A stretch of DNA of 35,012 nt from Alphaproteobacteria bacterium (GCA_024642465.1 JAHEBA010000032.1:1-35012); one strand, 5' to 3'; positions 26,382 to 34,896 are shown, counted from the first letter of the stretch. Numbers and translations are program-made. The notes: generated by a model not told the origin, from the sequence alone.

Positions 26382-27614
26382 ATGCCTCCCGCGAAGACCA
26401 GATCCCGCCCGTCCGCACCCGGCACGGGCCGTTCCACTCCGCCTGCCGCAGGCTGGACCAGCATGCCGGCCACCGCCCGTCTGGTGCTCGCGGATGGTAC
26501 GGTCATCGAGGGCTTCGGCCTCGGTGCGACCGGCAAGGCGGTTGGTGAAGTCTGCTTCAACACCGCCATCACCGGCTACCAGGAAATTCTCACGGACCCT
26601 TCCTATGCCGGCCAGATAATCACCTTTACCTTCCCGCACATTGGCAATGTCGGCACCAACGACGAGGACATCGAAACCTCAAATCTCGCCTCCGCATCGG
26701 GCGTGCGTGGCTGCGTGCTCAAGGCCGACATAACCGACCCGTCCAACTATCGTGCCGCCAGGCACCTCGACGCCTGGCTGAAGGCCCGCGGCATCATCGG
26801 CATTTGCGGCATCGACACCCGCGCACTTACCGCGCTGATCCGCGAGAAGGGCATGCCAAACGCCGTCATCGCCCATAATCCCAAGGCAACCTTCAACCTC
26901 GACGCACTGAAGAAGGAAGCCGCCGAATGGCCGGGGCTCGAAGGCATGGACCTGGCGAAGGAAGTCTCCTGCACCCAGCGTTACGACTGGGACGAAACCC
27001 TGTGGACCTGGAACGAAGGCTTCGGCAAGCTCACCGAACCCCGCCTCAACGTGGTCGCCATGGATTTTGGCGCCAAGCGCAACATCCTGCGCTGCCTCGC
27101 CCAGCAGGGCTGCAAGGTCACCGTCGTGCCCGGCGACACGAAGGCTGAAGACATCCTGGCCATGAACCCGGACGGGGTGTTCCTGTCCAACGGTCCCGGC
27201 GACCCTGCAGCGACCGGCGAGTACGCGGTTCCGGAAATCCGCAAGCTGGTGGACTCGGGCAAGCCGGTATTCGGTATCTGCCTCGGCCACCAGATGCTGG
27301 CGCTGGCGCTCGGCGGCAAGACCATGAAGATGCACCAGGGCCATCACGGCGCCAACCACCCGGTCAAGGACCACACCACCGGCAAGGTCGAGATTACCTC
27401 GATGAACCACGGCTTCGCGGTCGACGTGAAGTCGCTGCCGGCCAACGTGGAAGAAACCCACGTCTCACTGTTCGACGGCTCCAACTGCGGCATCCAGTTG
27501 AAGGGCAAGCCGGTGTTCTCGGTCCAGCACCACCCGGAAGCCTCGCCCGGACCGCAGGACTCGCATTACCTGTTCGAACGGTTCGCCGGTTACATGGTGA
27601 AGGCGAAGGGCTGA
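26382..27614 (+). CDS. carA: carbamoyl-phosphate synthase small (glutaminase) subunit
   Basis: A 410-residue glutamine amidotransferase subunit that delivers ammonia to CarB for carbamoyl phosphate, the precursor of arginine and pyrimidines. The N-terminal CPSase domain begins at ATARLVLADGTVIEGFGLGA, after a Pro/Arg/Ser-rich extension of about 27 residues that other members often lack. The class I glutaminase part has the nucleophile elbow FGICLGHQMLALALGG (Cys300) and the His/Glu pair in VQHHPEASPGPQDS. ATG at 26382 is chosen because it lies below the promoter; an ATG at 26463 would give the shorter standard start. The ureohydrolase gene follows after 6 bp. CarB begins 7.3 kb away. Confidence 0.97.
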   Translation: MPPAKTRSRPSAPGTGRSTPPAAGWTSMPATARLVLADGTVIEGFGLGATGKAVGEVCFNTAITGYQEILTDPSYAGQIITFTFPHIGNVGTNDEDIETSNLASASGVRGCVLKADITDPSNYRAARHLDAWLKARGIIGICGIDTRALTALIREKGMPNAVIAHNPKATFNLDALKKEAAEWPGLEGMDLAKEVSCTQRYDWDETLWTWNEGFGKLTEPRLNVVAMDFGAKRNILRCLAQQGCKVTVVPGDTKAEDILAMNPDGVFLSNGPGDPAATGEYAVPEIRKLVDSGKPVFGICLGHQMLALALGGKTMKMHQGHHGANHPVKDHTTGKVEITSMNHGFAVDVKSLPANVEETHVSLFDGSNCGIQLKGKPVFSVQHHPEASPGPQDSHYLFERFAGYMVKAKG

Positions 27615-27620
27615 CCTGCC

Positions 27621-28559
27621 ATGACGAAGTCGTCGATCGCCACCATGTTCGGCGCCGGCAAAGTCACCACGTTCCATGGCCTCCCGGCCTGCGCCAGCCC
27701 GGCGGACGTTTCGGCGAAGGCTGCCATCCTCGGGGTGCCGTGCGCCACGCCGTACGCCTCCGTCGGTCCCTATTGCGCCGGCGGACCGGCCGCCATCCGG
27801 GCAGCCGCTGCACCCTATGCCGCCAACCTTGAGCACGTCGATTTCGACCTTGGCGAGCCGCTGCTGCCCGGCGGCACGGCTGATGCCTGCGATCTCGGCG
27901 ACCTTGGCTTTTCCGAGGACCACGCTGCCAACCGCGAGGCCATCCGGTCTGCCGTTTCGACGATCCTCGACCGAGGCGCCGTGCCGGTGCTGATCGGCGG
28001 CGACGACTCCATCCCCATCCCGATGCTGCAGGCCATCGAGGGTCGGGGCAAGTACACCATCGTCCAGATCGATGCCCACATCGACTGGCGCGACGACGTT
28101 GGCGGCGAACGCTGGGGCCTGTCGTCCACTATGCGCCGCGCCTCCGAGATGGACCACATCGAAGCCATCATCCAGGTCGGCGCGCGCAATATCGGCTCGG
28201 CCCGCCCGCAGGACTTTGCCTATGCAAAGGCGTATGGCGCGAAGTTCTTCACCGCCCGCGACGTGGCTCGCGGCGGCATCCAGCCGGTGCTCGATGCTGT
28301 GCCCCAAGGTGGCAACGTGATCATATGCTTTGATTGCGACGGGCTCGACCCGTCAATCATGCCCGGCGTGATCGGCCGCGCGCCCGGCGGCCTGGGCTAC
28401 TGGCAAACCGTCGAACTGCTCGCCGGCATCGCCGCGAAGTCCCGCATCGCCGCCTTCGACCTTGTGGAGTTCATGCCCGAACAGGATGTCGACGGCCTGG
28501 GTGCCCTAACGGCAGCACGGATGGTTACCACCGTGCTTGGCCTGATCTGCCGCCAGTAA
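27621..28559 (+). CDS. ureohydrolase (agmatinase/arginase family), altered metal ligand
   Basis: A 312-residue hydrolase of the arginase superfamily, expected to split a guanidino compound into an amine and urea. Metal-site blocks are LIGGDDSIPIP (Asp128, Asp129), VQIDAHIDWRDD (Asp151, His153, Asp155) and ICFDCDGLDPSIMPGV (Asp238, Asp240). In most arginases and agmatinases the first block is GGDHS; here the His is Asp129. The length suits agmatinase more than arginase, but the substrate is open. It starts 6 bp after carA and is almost certainly co-transcribed. A 7-bp hairpin (TGCCGCC 28548-28554 / GGCGGCA 28562-28568) spans its stop codon and may end the transcript. Confidence 0.88.
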   Translation: MTKSSIATMFGAGKVTTFHGLPACASPADVSAKAAILGVPCATPYASVGPYCAGGPAAIRAAAAPYAANLEHVDFDLGEPLLPGGTADACDLGDLGFSEDHAANREAIRSAVSTILDRGAVPVLIGGDDSIPIPMLQAIEGRGKYTIVQIDAHIDWRDDVGGERWGLSSTMRRASEMDHIEAIIQVGARNIGSARPQDFAYAKAYGAKFFTARDVARGGIQPVLDAVPQGGNVIICFDCDGLDPSIMPGVIGRAPGGLGYWQTVELLAGIAAKSRIAAFDLVEFMPEQDVDGLGALTAARMVTTVLGLICRQ

Positions 28560-28577
28560 CCGGCGGCATTCCCCAAG

Positions 28578-29321
28578 TCAGTTCAGGAACTGCAGCCGCA
28601 TGCCGCCCGAATAATAGCCGTCGGCCTTCTGCTCGAAGCTGCGACACCCTGCGCCGCGGCCCGGGAAGTCGCCGGCAGGATCATAGCGGTCGCACACGCG
28701 GCCGCTCTCGGTCCACCAGAAGCCGACGCCAGACATGTCGCCTGCTGTCCAGCTCAGATTGCCTTCCTCGCCGAGGGTTATCCGGGCATCCTTGCCGTCG
28801 ATGCGCGAGGCCACGATCTTGCCGGTCAGAATGGACTTGATCTCGTCCTTCTCCATGTTGCCGCGATAGGGTGCGCTGTTGCCTTCCTCGGCCCCTGCCA
28901 CCAGTCCGGCCTGTACCGGCTTGTCATCTTCCTTCTTCGGCTTGGCCTTGGGCGCCGGCACGGCAGCCGTTTCTTCGCTTTCCTTCTTGTCCTTCGATGC
29001 GGCCTTGGACTTCTTGTCCGCCTCATCCGCCTCGGTCGCGGCCTTCTTCTTTGCGGCTTCAGCCTCTGCCTTGGTCGCCTTGCTGCCGGGCTTCGGACGC
29101 GGGATCGGCACGTCGCGAACGCTGTCCTGACTGGCCGCGTCATCCTGATTCAAGGTATTGAGACTGTCGTCTTCGCTCTTGGAGCCCGACCAGTTGCCGG
29201 CACCCACAGGCATGTCCTGCGGCCGGTCGCCTGTCTTACCCGCCGCCACGGCCACCTGGGTCATCAGGCTCACCCCGACAACAAGGCTCGCCGCCAGCAA
29301 CATTCCAGCCCTTGCACGCAT
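28578..29321 (-). CDS. exported hypothetical protein with Lys/Glu-rich linker
   Basis: A 247-residue protein with a signal peptide (MRARAGMLLAASLVVGVSLM, likely cut after VAVA at about residue 26). Next is a polar stretch with DVPIPRPKPGSKATKAEAEA, then a long low-complexity Ala/Lys/Glu segment (about residues 80-140), and a compact C-terminal domain of about 95 residues (KDEIKSILTGKIVASRIDG ... GVGFWWTESGRVCDRYDPAG ... CRSFEQKADGYYSGGMRLQF). That last domain, with two Cys that may pair, could be a periplasmic ligand-binding or lipocalin-like unit; I do not recognise it. GAGAGG lies 9 bases before the ATG. It is convergent with the ureohydrolase gene. Confidence 0.8.
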   Translation of the reverse strand: MRARAGMLLAASLVVGVSLMTQVAVAAGKTGDRPQDMPVGAGNWSGSKSEDDSLNTLNQDDAASQDSVRDVPIPRPKPGSKATKAEAEAAKKKAATEADEADKKSKAASKDKKESEETAAVPAPKAKPKKEDDKPVQAGLVAGAEEGNSAPYRGNMEKDEIKSILTGKIVASRIDGKDARITLGEEGNLSWTAGDMSGVGFWWTESGRVCDRYDPAGDFPGRGAGCRSFEQKADGYYSGGMRLQFLN

Positions 29322-29391
29322 CTCCTGAAGCCTCTCCCAAACTTTTCCGGCACTTCGCTGACTTCTCGTTTAGCAGCCTCGTCCGCCAATC

Positions 29392-30507
29392 TCAACGCCG
29401 GGTGAGCAGCCGCCGGTCGAGCGCTGTCGCTTTCACCAGTGCATAAACCTGTTTACCCGGTTCCAGTTCCAGTTCGTGCACCGAGGCACGGCTGATGCGC
29501 GCCCTCAGCGCCTGCCCAGCCAGCAAAAGGCGGATTTCCGCAAATGCCGTATCCGGTTCCGCCTGGACTTCCTCGACCCGCGCTTCAAGCACGTTGCGAA
29601 GCGAGATGCCCTTAGGTTTTACAGTTGCCAGCGACACGTCGCGGGCTCGGATGCGCAGCCGCACCGTCTCCCCGGCAGGATAATCTAGATAGGGAATTTC
29701 GATTGTCGTGCCCGGCGCCAGTTCCAGTTGCGTCAGCGCAAAGCGGTCATCATGGCGCGCCACCCTTGCCTCGATCAGCGAGCCCGCCTCGAACCGCCCG
29801 GTGAAAGGCGGCAGGTCCAGCCGCGCCATCAGCTCCGCTGCCGGTCCTTGCGCTTCCACCCGGCCTCCTGCGATCAGCACCATGTTGCTGGCAAGCCTTA
29901 CCACCTCGTCGATTTGGTGGGTGACGTAGATCACCGGAACGCCGAACCGCTCCGGTATCTGCTCGATGAAGTTGAGCGCCTGCGCCCGGCGCTGCACGTC
30001 CAGCGCTGCCAGCGACTCGTCCATCAGCAGCAGCGATGGCCGCGACAGCAGCGCCCGCGCCATGGCGACCCGCTGCCGCTCGCCGCCCGAAAGTCCTTGC
30101 GGCATCCGCCCCAGCAGCCCGGCGATATCGAACGTCTCTATCACATCGCTGCGCGACACATCCGGCCCGCCTGCCCGTGCCCGCGCCTCGGCAAACGCGA
30201 GGTTGCGTTCAACACTCAGGTGCGCAAACAGCCTCGCATCCTGAAACACATATGCCACCGGCCGCCGGTGCGCCGGCATCACAACCCCCTGGCCGGTATC
30301 AAGCCAGGTCTCGCCATTGCAGGTGATGCGGCCCCTCTCCGGCGTTTCCAGTCCCGCCAGCGTGCGCAGCGTCAGCGACTTGCCCGACCCGTTGGGGCCG
30401 AACAGCGCCGTGATCCCGGCAAGCTCGATCTGCTCGTCGGCTTCCAGCGAGAAGCCACCACGCGCCAGGCTGAACGACGCGTGCAAGATCCCGGGCGGCG
30501 CCTTCAC
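29392..30507 (-). CDS. modC: molybdate ABC transporter, ATP-binding protein
   Basis: A 371-residue ATPase of the molybdate importer. Walker A is GPNGSGKS (37-44), the ABC signature LSGGERQRVA (139-148), and Walker B LLLMDESLAALD (159-170), with Ser where most transporters have Pro after the Glu. The H-loop is in YVTHQIDEV. After the ATPase part, a C-terminal TOBE/Mop-like domain (about residues 235-371, with IRARDVSLATVKPKGISLRN and VHELELEPGKQVYALVKA) binds molybdate. The start is a GTG overlapping the modB TGA as GTGA, which implies coupled translation. It is the last gene of modABC; no terminator was clear downstream. Confidence 0.95.
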   Translation of the reverse strand: MKAPPGILHASFSLARGGFSLEADEQIELAGITALFGPNGSGKSLTLRTLAGLETPERGRITCNGETWLDTGQGVVMPAHRRPVAYVFQDARLFAHLSVERNLAFAEARARAGGPDVSRSDVIETFDIAGLLGRMPQGLSGGERQRVAMARALLSRPSLLLMDESLAALDVQRRAQALNFIEQIPERFGVPVIYVTHQIDEVVRLASNMVLIAGGRVEAQGPAAELMARLDLPPFTGRFEAGSLIEARVARHDDRFALTQLELAPGTTIEIPYLDYPAGETVRLRIRARDVSLATVKPKGISLRNVLEARVEEVQAEPDTAFAEIRLLLAGQALRARISRASVHELELEPGKQVYALVKATALDRRLLTRR

Positions 30508-31184
30508 CGGCCAGCCCCCAGCGGTATGCGGCGGTTGAGTGCGAACACCGCCAGCAGCACCGCGAACGACACCGCCAGCAATCCGGCAGACAGCAGGTGC
30601 GCGGTGGCGTAATCCAGCGTCTCGACGCTTTCATATATGGTGATCGACACCACCTTGGTCTGCCCGGGAATGTTTCCGCCCACCATCAGCACCACGCCGA
30701 ACTCGCCCAGCACGTGGGCAAAGCCAAGCACCGCGGCTGTCACCATGCCACGCCGCGCCAGCGGCAGTCCGACGTTGAAGAACCTGTCCACCGGCCCCGC
30801 GCCCAGCGTTGCCGCCTCTTCCAGCGGCGCAACGCCCATGTCCTGGAAGGCCTGCCGCATAGGCTGCACGACGAACGGCAGCGTGTGAACCATCGAGGCG
30901 ATCACCAGCCCGCTGTAGGTGAAGGTCAGGCTGTCGCCCGTGGCACTCACCCACCACTTGCCGATGGGCCCGGCCGGTCCAAGCAGGATCAGCAGGTAGA
31001 ATCCCAGCACCGTCGGCGGAAGCACCAGCGGCAGCGTCGTGATGACCTCGACCGGCAGCCTCAGCGGCGATCGCGAGAACGCCAGCCACCAGGCCAGCGG
31101 CGCCGAAACGGCAAGCAGCAGCACAGTCGTTACCACGCCCAGCTGCAATGTCAGCCAGATGGCATTGATTGCCTCACCTGTCAT
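30504..31184 (-). CDS. modB: molybdate ABC transporter, permease protein
   Basis: A 226-residue inner-membrane permease with about five hydrophobic helices, the first being IWLTLQLGVVTTVLLLAVSA. The middle has ITTLPLVLPPTVLGFYLLIL. The conserved coupling loop that docks the ATPase is seen as DMGVAPLEEAATLGAGPVDR, and the late GEFGVVLMVGGNIPGQTKVV is characteristic of ModB. The ATG overlaps the modA stop by four bases (ATGA), and its own end overlaps modC in the same way. Confidence 0.95.
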   Translation of the reverse strand: MTGEAINAIWLTLQLGVVTTVLLLAVSAPLAWWLAFSRSPLRLPVEVITTLPLVLPPTVLGFYLLILLGPAGPIGKWWVSATGDSLTFTYSGLVIASMVHTLPFVVQPMRQAFQDMGVAPLEEAATLGAGPVDRFFNVGLPLARRGMVTAAVLGFAHVLGEFGVVLMVGGNIPGQTKVVSITIYESVETLDYATAHLLSAGLLAVSFAVLLAVFALNRRIPLGAGR

Positions 31185-31966
31185 TCACTCGCCTTGCCAT
31201 ACCCGTAGCGCGCGATCACCTCGCCCGCCGCCGGACCCTTCATGAACTCCAGAAAGGCGCGTGCCGCCTCGTTGCCTGCCCCCCGCGCCGTCAGCACGCC
31301 ATCCTGCCGGATCGGATCATGCATGTCATCCGGAACCGGCACCGCGTGACCGGCCTCGCCAGGGTTCAGCGTGGCCACCTGGCTTGCCGCAACGAAAGCC
31401 GCCGCAACGTTGCGCGACGCGGCCAGCCCAAACGTCTGGCCCACGTTCTCGCCGAACACCAGCCTGTCCTTCAGGGCATCCAGCAAACCCAGCGCGGCCA
31501 GCGTCTGTTCCGCCGCCAGTCCATAGGGCGCCAGCTTCGGGTTGGCGATCGCCAGCCGCCGCACGGCCTCCACGTCCAGCGAGGCAAGCCCCTCGCCCTT
31601 GAGCGGCAATGGACCGGGCGACCACAGCACCAGCCGTCCCACCGCGTAGGTGAACCTCGTGTGCGCAACAGCCGCATCGCGCTCGATCATTTGCACGATC
31701 CGCGTCTGGTCGGCCGACAGCATGGCGTCGAACGGCGCCCCCGCGATGATCTGTGCGGCCAGCTTGCCGCTGGAGCCTGCCACCAGCGTCACCGAATGGC
31801 CGGTTTCCGCCTCGAACGCAGCAACGATCTGCCGCGCCGGCACAAGGAAGTTGGTGGCCACGGCAACAGTGGCCTCGCCCGCGCGAACGTGGTGCGGCTG
31901 GAGCAGCGCGATTCCCAGCGCGAGCAGTGCAAGAATGGTCCGGAAAAACCTGAACGACATGGTCAT
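31181..31966 (-). CDS. modA: molybdate ABC transporter, periplasmic binding protein
   Basis: A 261-residue molybdate-binding protein. The start MTMSFRFFRTILALLALGIA gives a Sec signal peptide cut probably after VRA; an in-frame longer start at 32014 lacks such a leader. Mature ModA patterns are ATVAVATNFLVPARQIVAAF, VTLVAGSSGKLAAQIIAGAP (the Ser pair that binds the oxyanion), FDAMLSADQ, YAVGRLVLWS and the closing ARAFLEFMKGPAAGEVIARY. It is the first gene of the modABC operon. A palindrome at 32005-32033 lies just upstream and could be the operator for a Mo-sensing regulator such as ModE/MopB, although it does not match the E. coli ModE box. Confidence 0.95.
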   Translation of the reverse strand: MTMSFRFFRTILALLALGIALLQPHHVRAGEATVAVATNFLVPARQIVAAFEAETGHSVTLVAGSSGKLAAQIIAGAPFDAMLSADQTRIVQMIERDAAVAHTRFTYAVGRLVLWSPGPLPLKGEGLASLDVEAVRRLAIANPKLAPYGLAAEQTLAALGLLDALKDRLVFGENVGQTFGLAASRNVAAAFVAASQVATLNPGEAGHAVPVPDDMHDPIRQDGVLTARGAGNEAARAFLEFMKGPAAGEVIARYGYGKASE

Positions 31967-32004
31967 GGAGATAAACCAGAAAACCGGAATGCGCTCAATC
32001 GGGC

Positions 32005-32033
32005 ATTTCTGCACCCCCGGAAATGGCAGAAAT
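32005..32033. promoter_or_regulatory. inverted repeat upstream of modA
   Basis: ATTTCTGC at 32005-32012 is matched perfectly by GCAGAAAT at 32026-32033 with 13 bases between, and GGAAATGGCAGAAAT repeats a part of it. The centre lies about 53 bp upstream of the modA start and 150 bp upstream of the divergent small exported protein. That is a good place for an operator; the regulator is not in the window. Confidence 0.4.
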
Positions 32034-32169
32034 CGGCGACTTTCGCATGTGTCAGAAACCTGAACGCCAGATGAATGATCCGTTCAGACTGCATTCGGCA
32101 AAGCTCCAATATTGTGGCCCCATCAAACGAACGCCGGTCCCGCCGGCCAGCAACTGGAGGTACAAGACG

Positions 32170-32376
32170 ATGAAGCACAAGGCATTTGCCGCTGCAACGC
32201 TGATCGCTGTTTCCGCCGCGCTGGCAGCATTCGCACCGCTGCCAATGTCCGCCGCCGCCATCGGCTTCGGCTTCGGCAGCAACGAGACCGTCATTCACAA
32301 GACCAACCCGCACTGGCCGGTGCCCGGTCTGATGACCGCAAACCCCTGCGCACTGATCGCCTGCACGGAGATATAA
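32170..32376 (+). CDS. small exported hypothetical protein
   Basis: A 68-residue precursor with an N-terminal signal peptide (MKHKAFAAATLIAVSAALAA, likely cut near SAAA-IG at about 30) and a mature part of about 38 residues, including GFGFGSNETVIHKTNPHWPV and a C-terminal pair of Cys in NPCALIACTEI. GGAGG at 32156-32160 lies 9 bases before the ATG. The family is unknown to me. It is divergent from modA, so it may share the intergenic operator. Confidence 0.65.
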   Translation: MKHKAFAAATLIAVSAALAAFAPLPMSAAAIGFGFGSNETVIHKTNPHWPVPGLMTANPCALIACTEI

Positions 32377-32615
32377 GGCATTGAAATCAAGACGAACAAC
32401 CGTTCAGGGCAGCCCCTGACCGGTGTCAGGAGGCCGGGCCGCAAAGACTTGCATGACCCATCCGCCCCTCTCGCCATGCTTGATTGGAGCGTGTCCCGGC
32501 CCCTGACTTGAAATTCCGCCTGCAGATCACCATCTCAGGCGCACCCCAAGGCAGATATCCCACCTGGTTACCCCTCCCAGGATCCCCTGCAAACCGGGAA
32601 AGTCTGCCGAACCTG
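32377..32615. other. 240-bp non-coding stretch before a terminator
   Basis: No frame with a ribosome site is present on either strand. It ends in a strong plus-strand terminator that lies far from the small gene's stop, so the stretch may be a long 3' untranslated region or hold a small RNA ending at 32650. I could not match it to 6S, 4.5S, tmRNA or RNase P RNA by eye. Confidence 0.35.
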
Positions 32616-32650
32616 AAGGGCCCCGCGCATTGCTGCCGGGGCCCTTTTTT
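32616..32650 (+). terminator. strong rho-independent terminator
   Basis: GGGCCCCG (32618-32625) pairs with CGGGGCCC (32637-32644), followed by TTTTTT at 32645-32650. It fits the plus-strand small exported gene or an unannotated RNA. Read on the minus strand, the same stem lies after the L,D-transpeptidase gene but has only TT after it. Confidence 0.85.
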
Positions 32651-32682
32651 ATCCGTCGATGATTTTTGCTGGCTCGTCAGGC

Positions 32683-33267
32683 TTACCGCACGATCACCTT
32701 CGCACCGACCTGCACCATGTCGTAGAGCGAGATCACGTCCTCGTTGCGCAGCCGGATGCAACCGGAGGAAATGTTCTCGCCGATCGTCCAGGGCTGGTGT
32801 GTGCCGTGAATTCGGTACAGCGTGTTGCCCAAGTACATGGCGCGCGCGCCCAGCGGATTATCGGGGCCGCCTTCCATGCGCTCAGGCAAGTTCGGCTCAC
32901 GCTCGCGCATTTCTGCCGGCGGATGCCAGGCCGGCCATTCCGCCTTGCGGCTGATGTGCTCGACGCCGTTCCACTTGAAGCCCTGGCGGCCAACGCCGAT
33001 GCCGAAACGCATCGCCTTGCCGCCTTCCTTGACGAAGTAGAGATACTTGCGCCGGGTATCGATGATCACCGTTCCCGGCTTCTCGTCCGTCATGTATTCA
33101 ACTTCCTTGGGCAAGAACTTGGCGTCCATCTTCCACGAGTTCGACCCGAAATTGTACCGGACGTTGTTCCAGACTGCACCATTCTGTGACTCTGCCAGAG
33201 CCGGCGCCGCGGCCGCTGCCGCCATGGCCGCCAGGGCAACAGCCCCTGCAATCAGCCGAACTTGCAT
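32683..33267 (-). CDS. L,D-transpeptidase (YkuD domain)
   Basis: A 194-residue exported enzyme that makes 3-3 cross-links in peptidoglycan or attaches proteins to it. The start ATG at 33267 has GGAGG and gives a signal peptide (MQVRLIAGAVALAAMAAAAA, cut after ALA at about 25); the frame is open farther upstream to 33516 but without a leader. The YkuD domain runs from about residue 64 (PGTVIIDTRRKYLYFVKEGG) to the end. Its active-site block is IHGTHQPWTIGENISSGCIR, with His154 and nucleophile Cys170. It is short, with no extra peptidoglycan-binding domain. Confidence 0.93.
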   Translation of the reverse strand: MQVRLIAGAVALAAMAAAAAAPALAESQNGAVWNNVRYNFGSNSWKMDAKFLPKEVEYMTDEKPGTVIIDTRRKYLYFVKEGGKAMRFGIGVGRQGFKWNGVEHISRKAEWPAWHPPAEMREREPNLPERMEGGPDNPLGARAMYLGNTLYRIHGTHQPWTIGENISSGCIRLRNEDVISLYDMVQVGAKVIVR

Positions 33268-33571
33268 TTTCCTGCCTCCAAACTGCCTGTTCCGTGTTTG
33301 CCTGCCAGGTCCGGACCTGACCACGCAGCGCACTGCGATTCGAGCCGGCCACCCGGCATTATGCCCTCGATGGTCGGATATGTGAACATCCGCACATCGG
33401 CTGGGGACACAATCACTATACAATCGGGCTAACGTCAAGCCCGCCATCCGGACCACCAGACGTTCAGGCCAGACTGATGGGCAGTTTTCCTCGTGACCGT
33501 GGCAGAAATGCCACACACGTGCGGCAATTCACTGGAATTCGCTGCGTCAACGACAAGAAAAGGTTCCGAAC
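33268..33571. other. 304-bp divergent intergenic region
   Basis: The gap between the L,D-transpeptidase and the Cys-rich exported protein genes has no gene that I can support. CTTGACG followed by TATAGT on the minus strand (around 33413-33437) has a spacer too short for a normal sigma-70 promoter. The region must hold promoters for both genes, but I cannot place them. Confidence 0.4.
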
Positions 33572-33889
33572 ATGCCTGCTTCCGCAACCCTGCATTCCGC
33601 CATCACCGGAACCGCCATCCTGCCCCTCGCCCTGTTGCTGGCTCACCCCGCCGATGCAACGTCTTCGGCGCACAATTACTTCTCGCCCGGCTATCTCGAC
33701 CAGCCCGTCGCCTTCTGTCTCGATGGCAATCGCGACTGCGGCCGGCCCGCTGCCGCAGCCTGGTGCCAGGCCAACGGCTATGACGACGCGCTCAGCTTTG
33801 CCCGCCGCACCAGCGTTGGCGCCTCGCAACTGAGGTATGCCGATACCGGCAACCTGTGTGAGGCTGGCAACTGCATCGGCTTCAGCTAG
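33572..33889 (+). CDS. exported Cys-rich hypothetical protein, probably truncated by a TAG
   Basis: A 105-residue precursor with a signal peptide (MPASATLHSAITGTAILPLA, cut probably near ADA at about 29). The mature domain has PVAFCLDGNRDCGRPAAAAW, then CQANGYDDALSFARRTSVGA and LCEAGNCIGFS. Cys are at 49, 56, 65, 96 and 101. The stop TAG at 33887-33889 is followed in frame by ATC AAG TGC GTC CGC ACC GGC CAG TAA (to 33916), that is IKCVRTGQ. Similar small exported proteins end C.GF..I.C, so a CAG-to-TAG change seems to have removed the last Cys and left an odd number. Function unknown. It may still fold in part, or be suppressed. Confidence 0.65.
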   Translation: MPASATLHSAITGTAILPLALLLAHPADATSSAHNYFSPGYLDQPVAFCLDGNRDCGRPAAAAWCQANGYDDALSFARRTSVGASQLRYADTGNLCEAGNCIGFS

Positions 33890-34036
33890 ATCAAGTGCGT
33901 CCGCACCGGCCAGTAAGACACTTCGCAGCGTCTCTGCTCAGTATCGTCACGAAACGAAATCTTCGCAGTTTGTTAACCAGTCGCGCCCCAATCTGGCCCT
34001 TGCAGATCCAAATCGTCACTGGTGACGGACCGACCT

Positions 34037-34711
34037 ATGGCAAACGGCGATCCAGACATCTCGCTGCTCTCACGCCTGCTGCGCAGCAGGCTGACCGCCG
34101 GACTCTACCCGTTGTCCGGCCGGCAGCAGGCGCACCCGGCATCGGACGCTTCCGGCGTCACGGAGCGCTCTTCGGCCGTCATCGGCTCGCTGCTCAGGGA
34201 TGCGCGCGAGGCATACGCGGCGGGAACTGCGCCGAAGCCGGCTGAAGCAACGCGTCCCGCATCCGTCAATGCCGGCACCATCCAGACCACCGCCACCACT
34301 CATGCCCAGATGAACGATCCCGCTGCCGACCCCGGCGACCTGTCTGCCTACGTGCTGGAAACCCTTAACGCGATGGACTGGGACGACTGGGTCTCAGCGC
34401 GCTGCGACTTTCCGCAGTCGGGCCCGTTTGTGGCGTCTGGCACGTCGGCCACGCTCGACGCCATTACCGCCATCATCGACAGCATCTTCGACGATGCCTG
34501 CAATGACGGCGACGACCTAACCGTGTCGATCTACACCGCCTCGGAAGGCGGCAGCGCCCGCATTAGCGTAACCGGCCCGTTCGCCCTGTCGCTCGACACG
34601 CTCGGCCTCATCAAGAAGCACCGCTGCATCCTCGAATCGGCTGGCGGCGCGCTTTACACCGTGCGCAATCTGGGCACATCGGGCTTCGAGGCACTGATTC
34701 CCGCCCGCTGA
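34037..34711 (+). CDS. hypothetical protein with a degenerate HATPase-like C-terminal domain
   Basis: About 224 residues from ATG at 34037 ([20 protein letters not shown]); a GTG at 34022 is possible. The first 100 residues are polar, Ala/Ser/Thr-rich and probably disordered after a short helix. The last 120, from [20 protein letters not shown], show [60 protein letters not shown] and FEALIPAR. That order looks like the fold of a histidine-kinase ATP-binding domain, with an N-box-like helix, a strand pair, the GG-A loop and a final strand, but without the true N, G1 and G2 boxes. It has no membrane helix. Function unknown. CarB follows 185 bp later. Confidence 0.65.
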   Translation: MANGDPDISLLSRLLRSRLTAGLYPLSGRQQAHPASDASGVTERSSAVIGSLLRDAREAYAAGTAPKPAEATRPASVNAGTIQTTATTHAQMNDPAADPGDLSAYVLETLNAMDWDDWVSARCDFPQSGPFVASGTSATLDAITAIIDSIFDDACNDGDDLTVSIYTASEGGSARISVTGPFALSLDTLGLIKKHRCILESAGGALYTVRNLGTSGFEALIPAR

Positions 34712-34896
34712 CCCGGTTGCGGTGCCCGTTTGGGCGGCATATTCGCCGCCAGAGCGCCGTCTTCCACACCAAATGCTGCATCGCGACAGCTTGGCCTTTG
34801 CAGCCTACGTCCGCATGGTGTACGAACCCGGCAATTTGCGCGCGCATCCGGCCTTTCCGGCCCTTCCTTCGGCGCCGCCAAAAGCAAAGAACCGGC

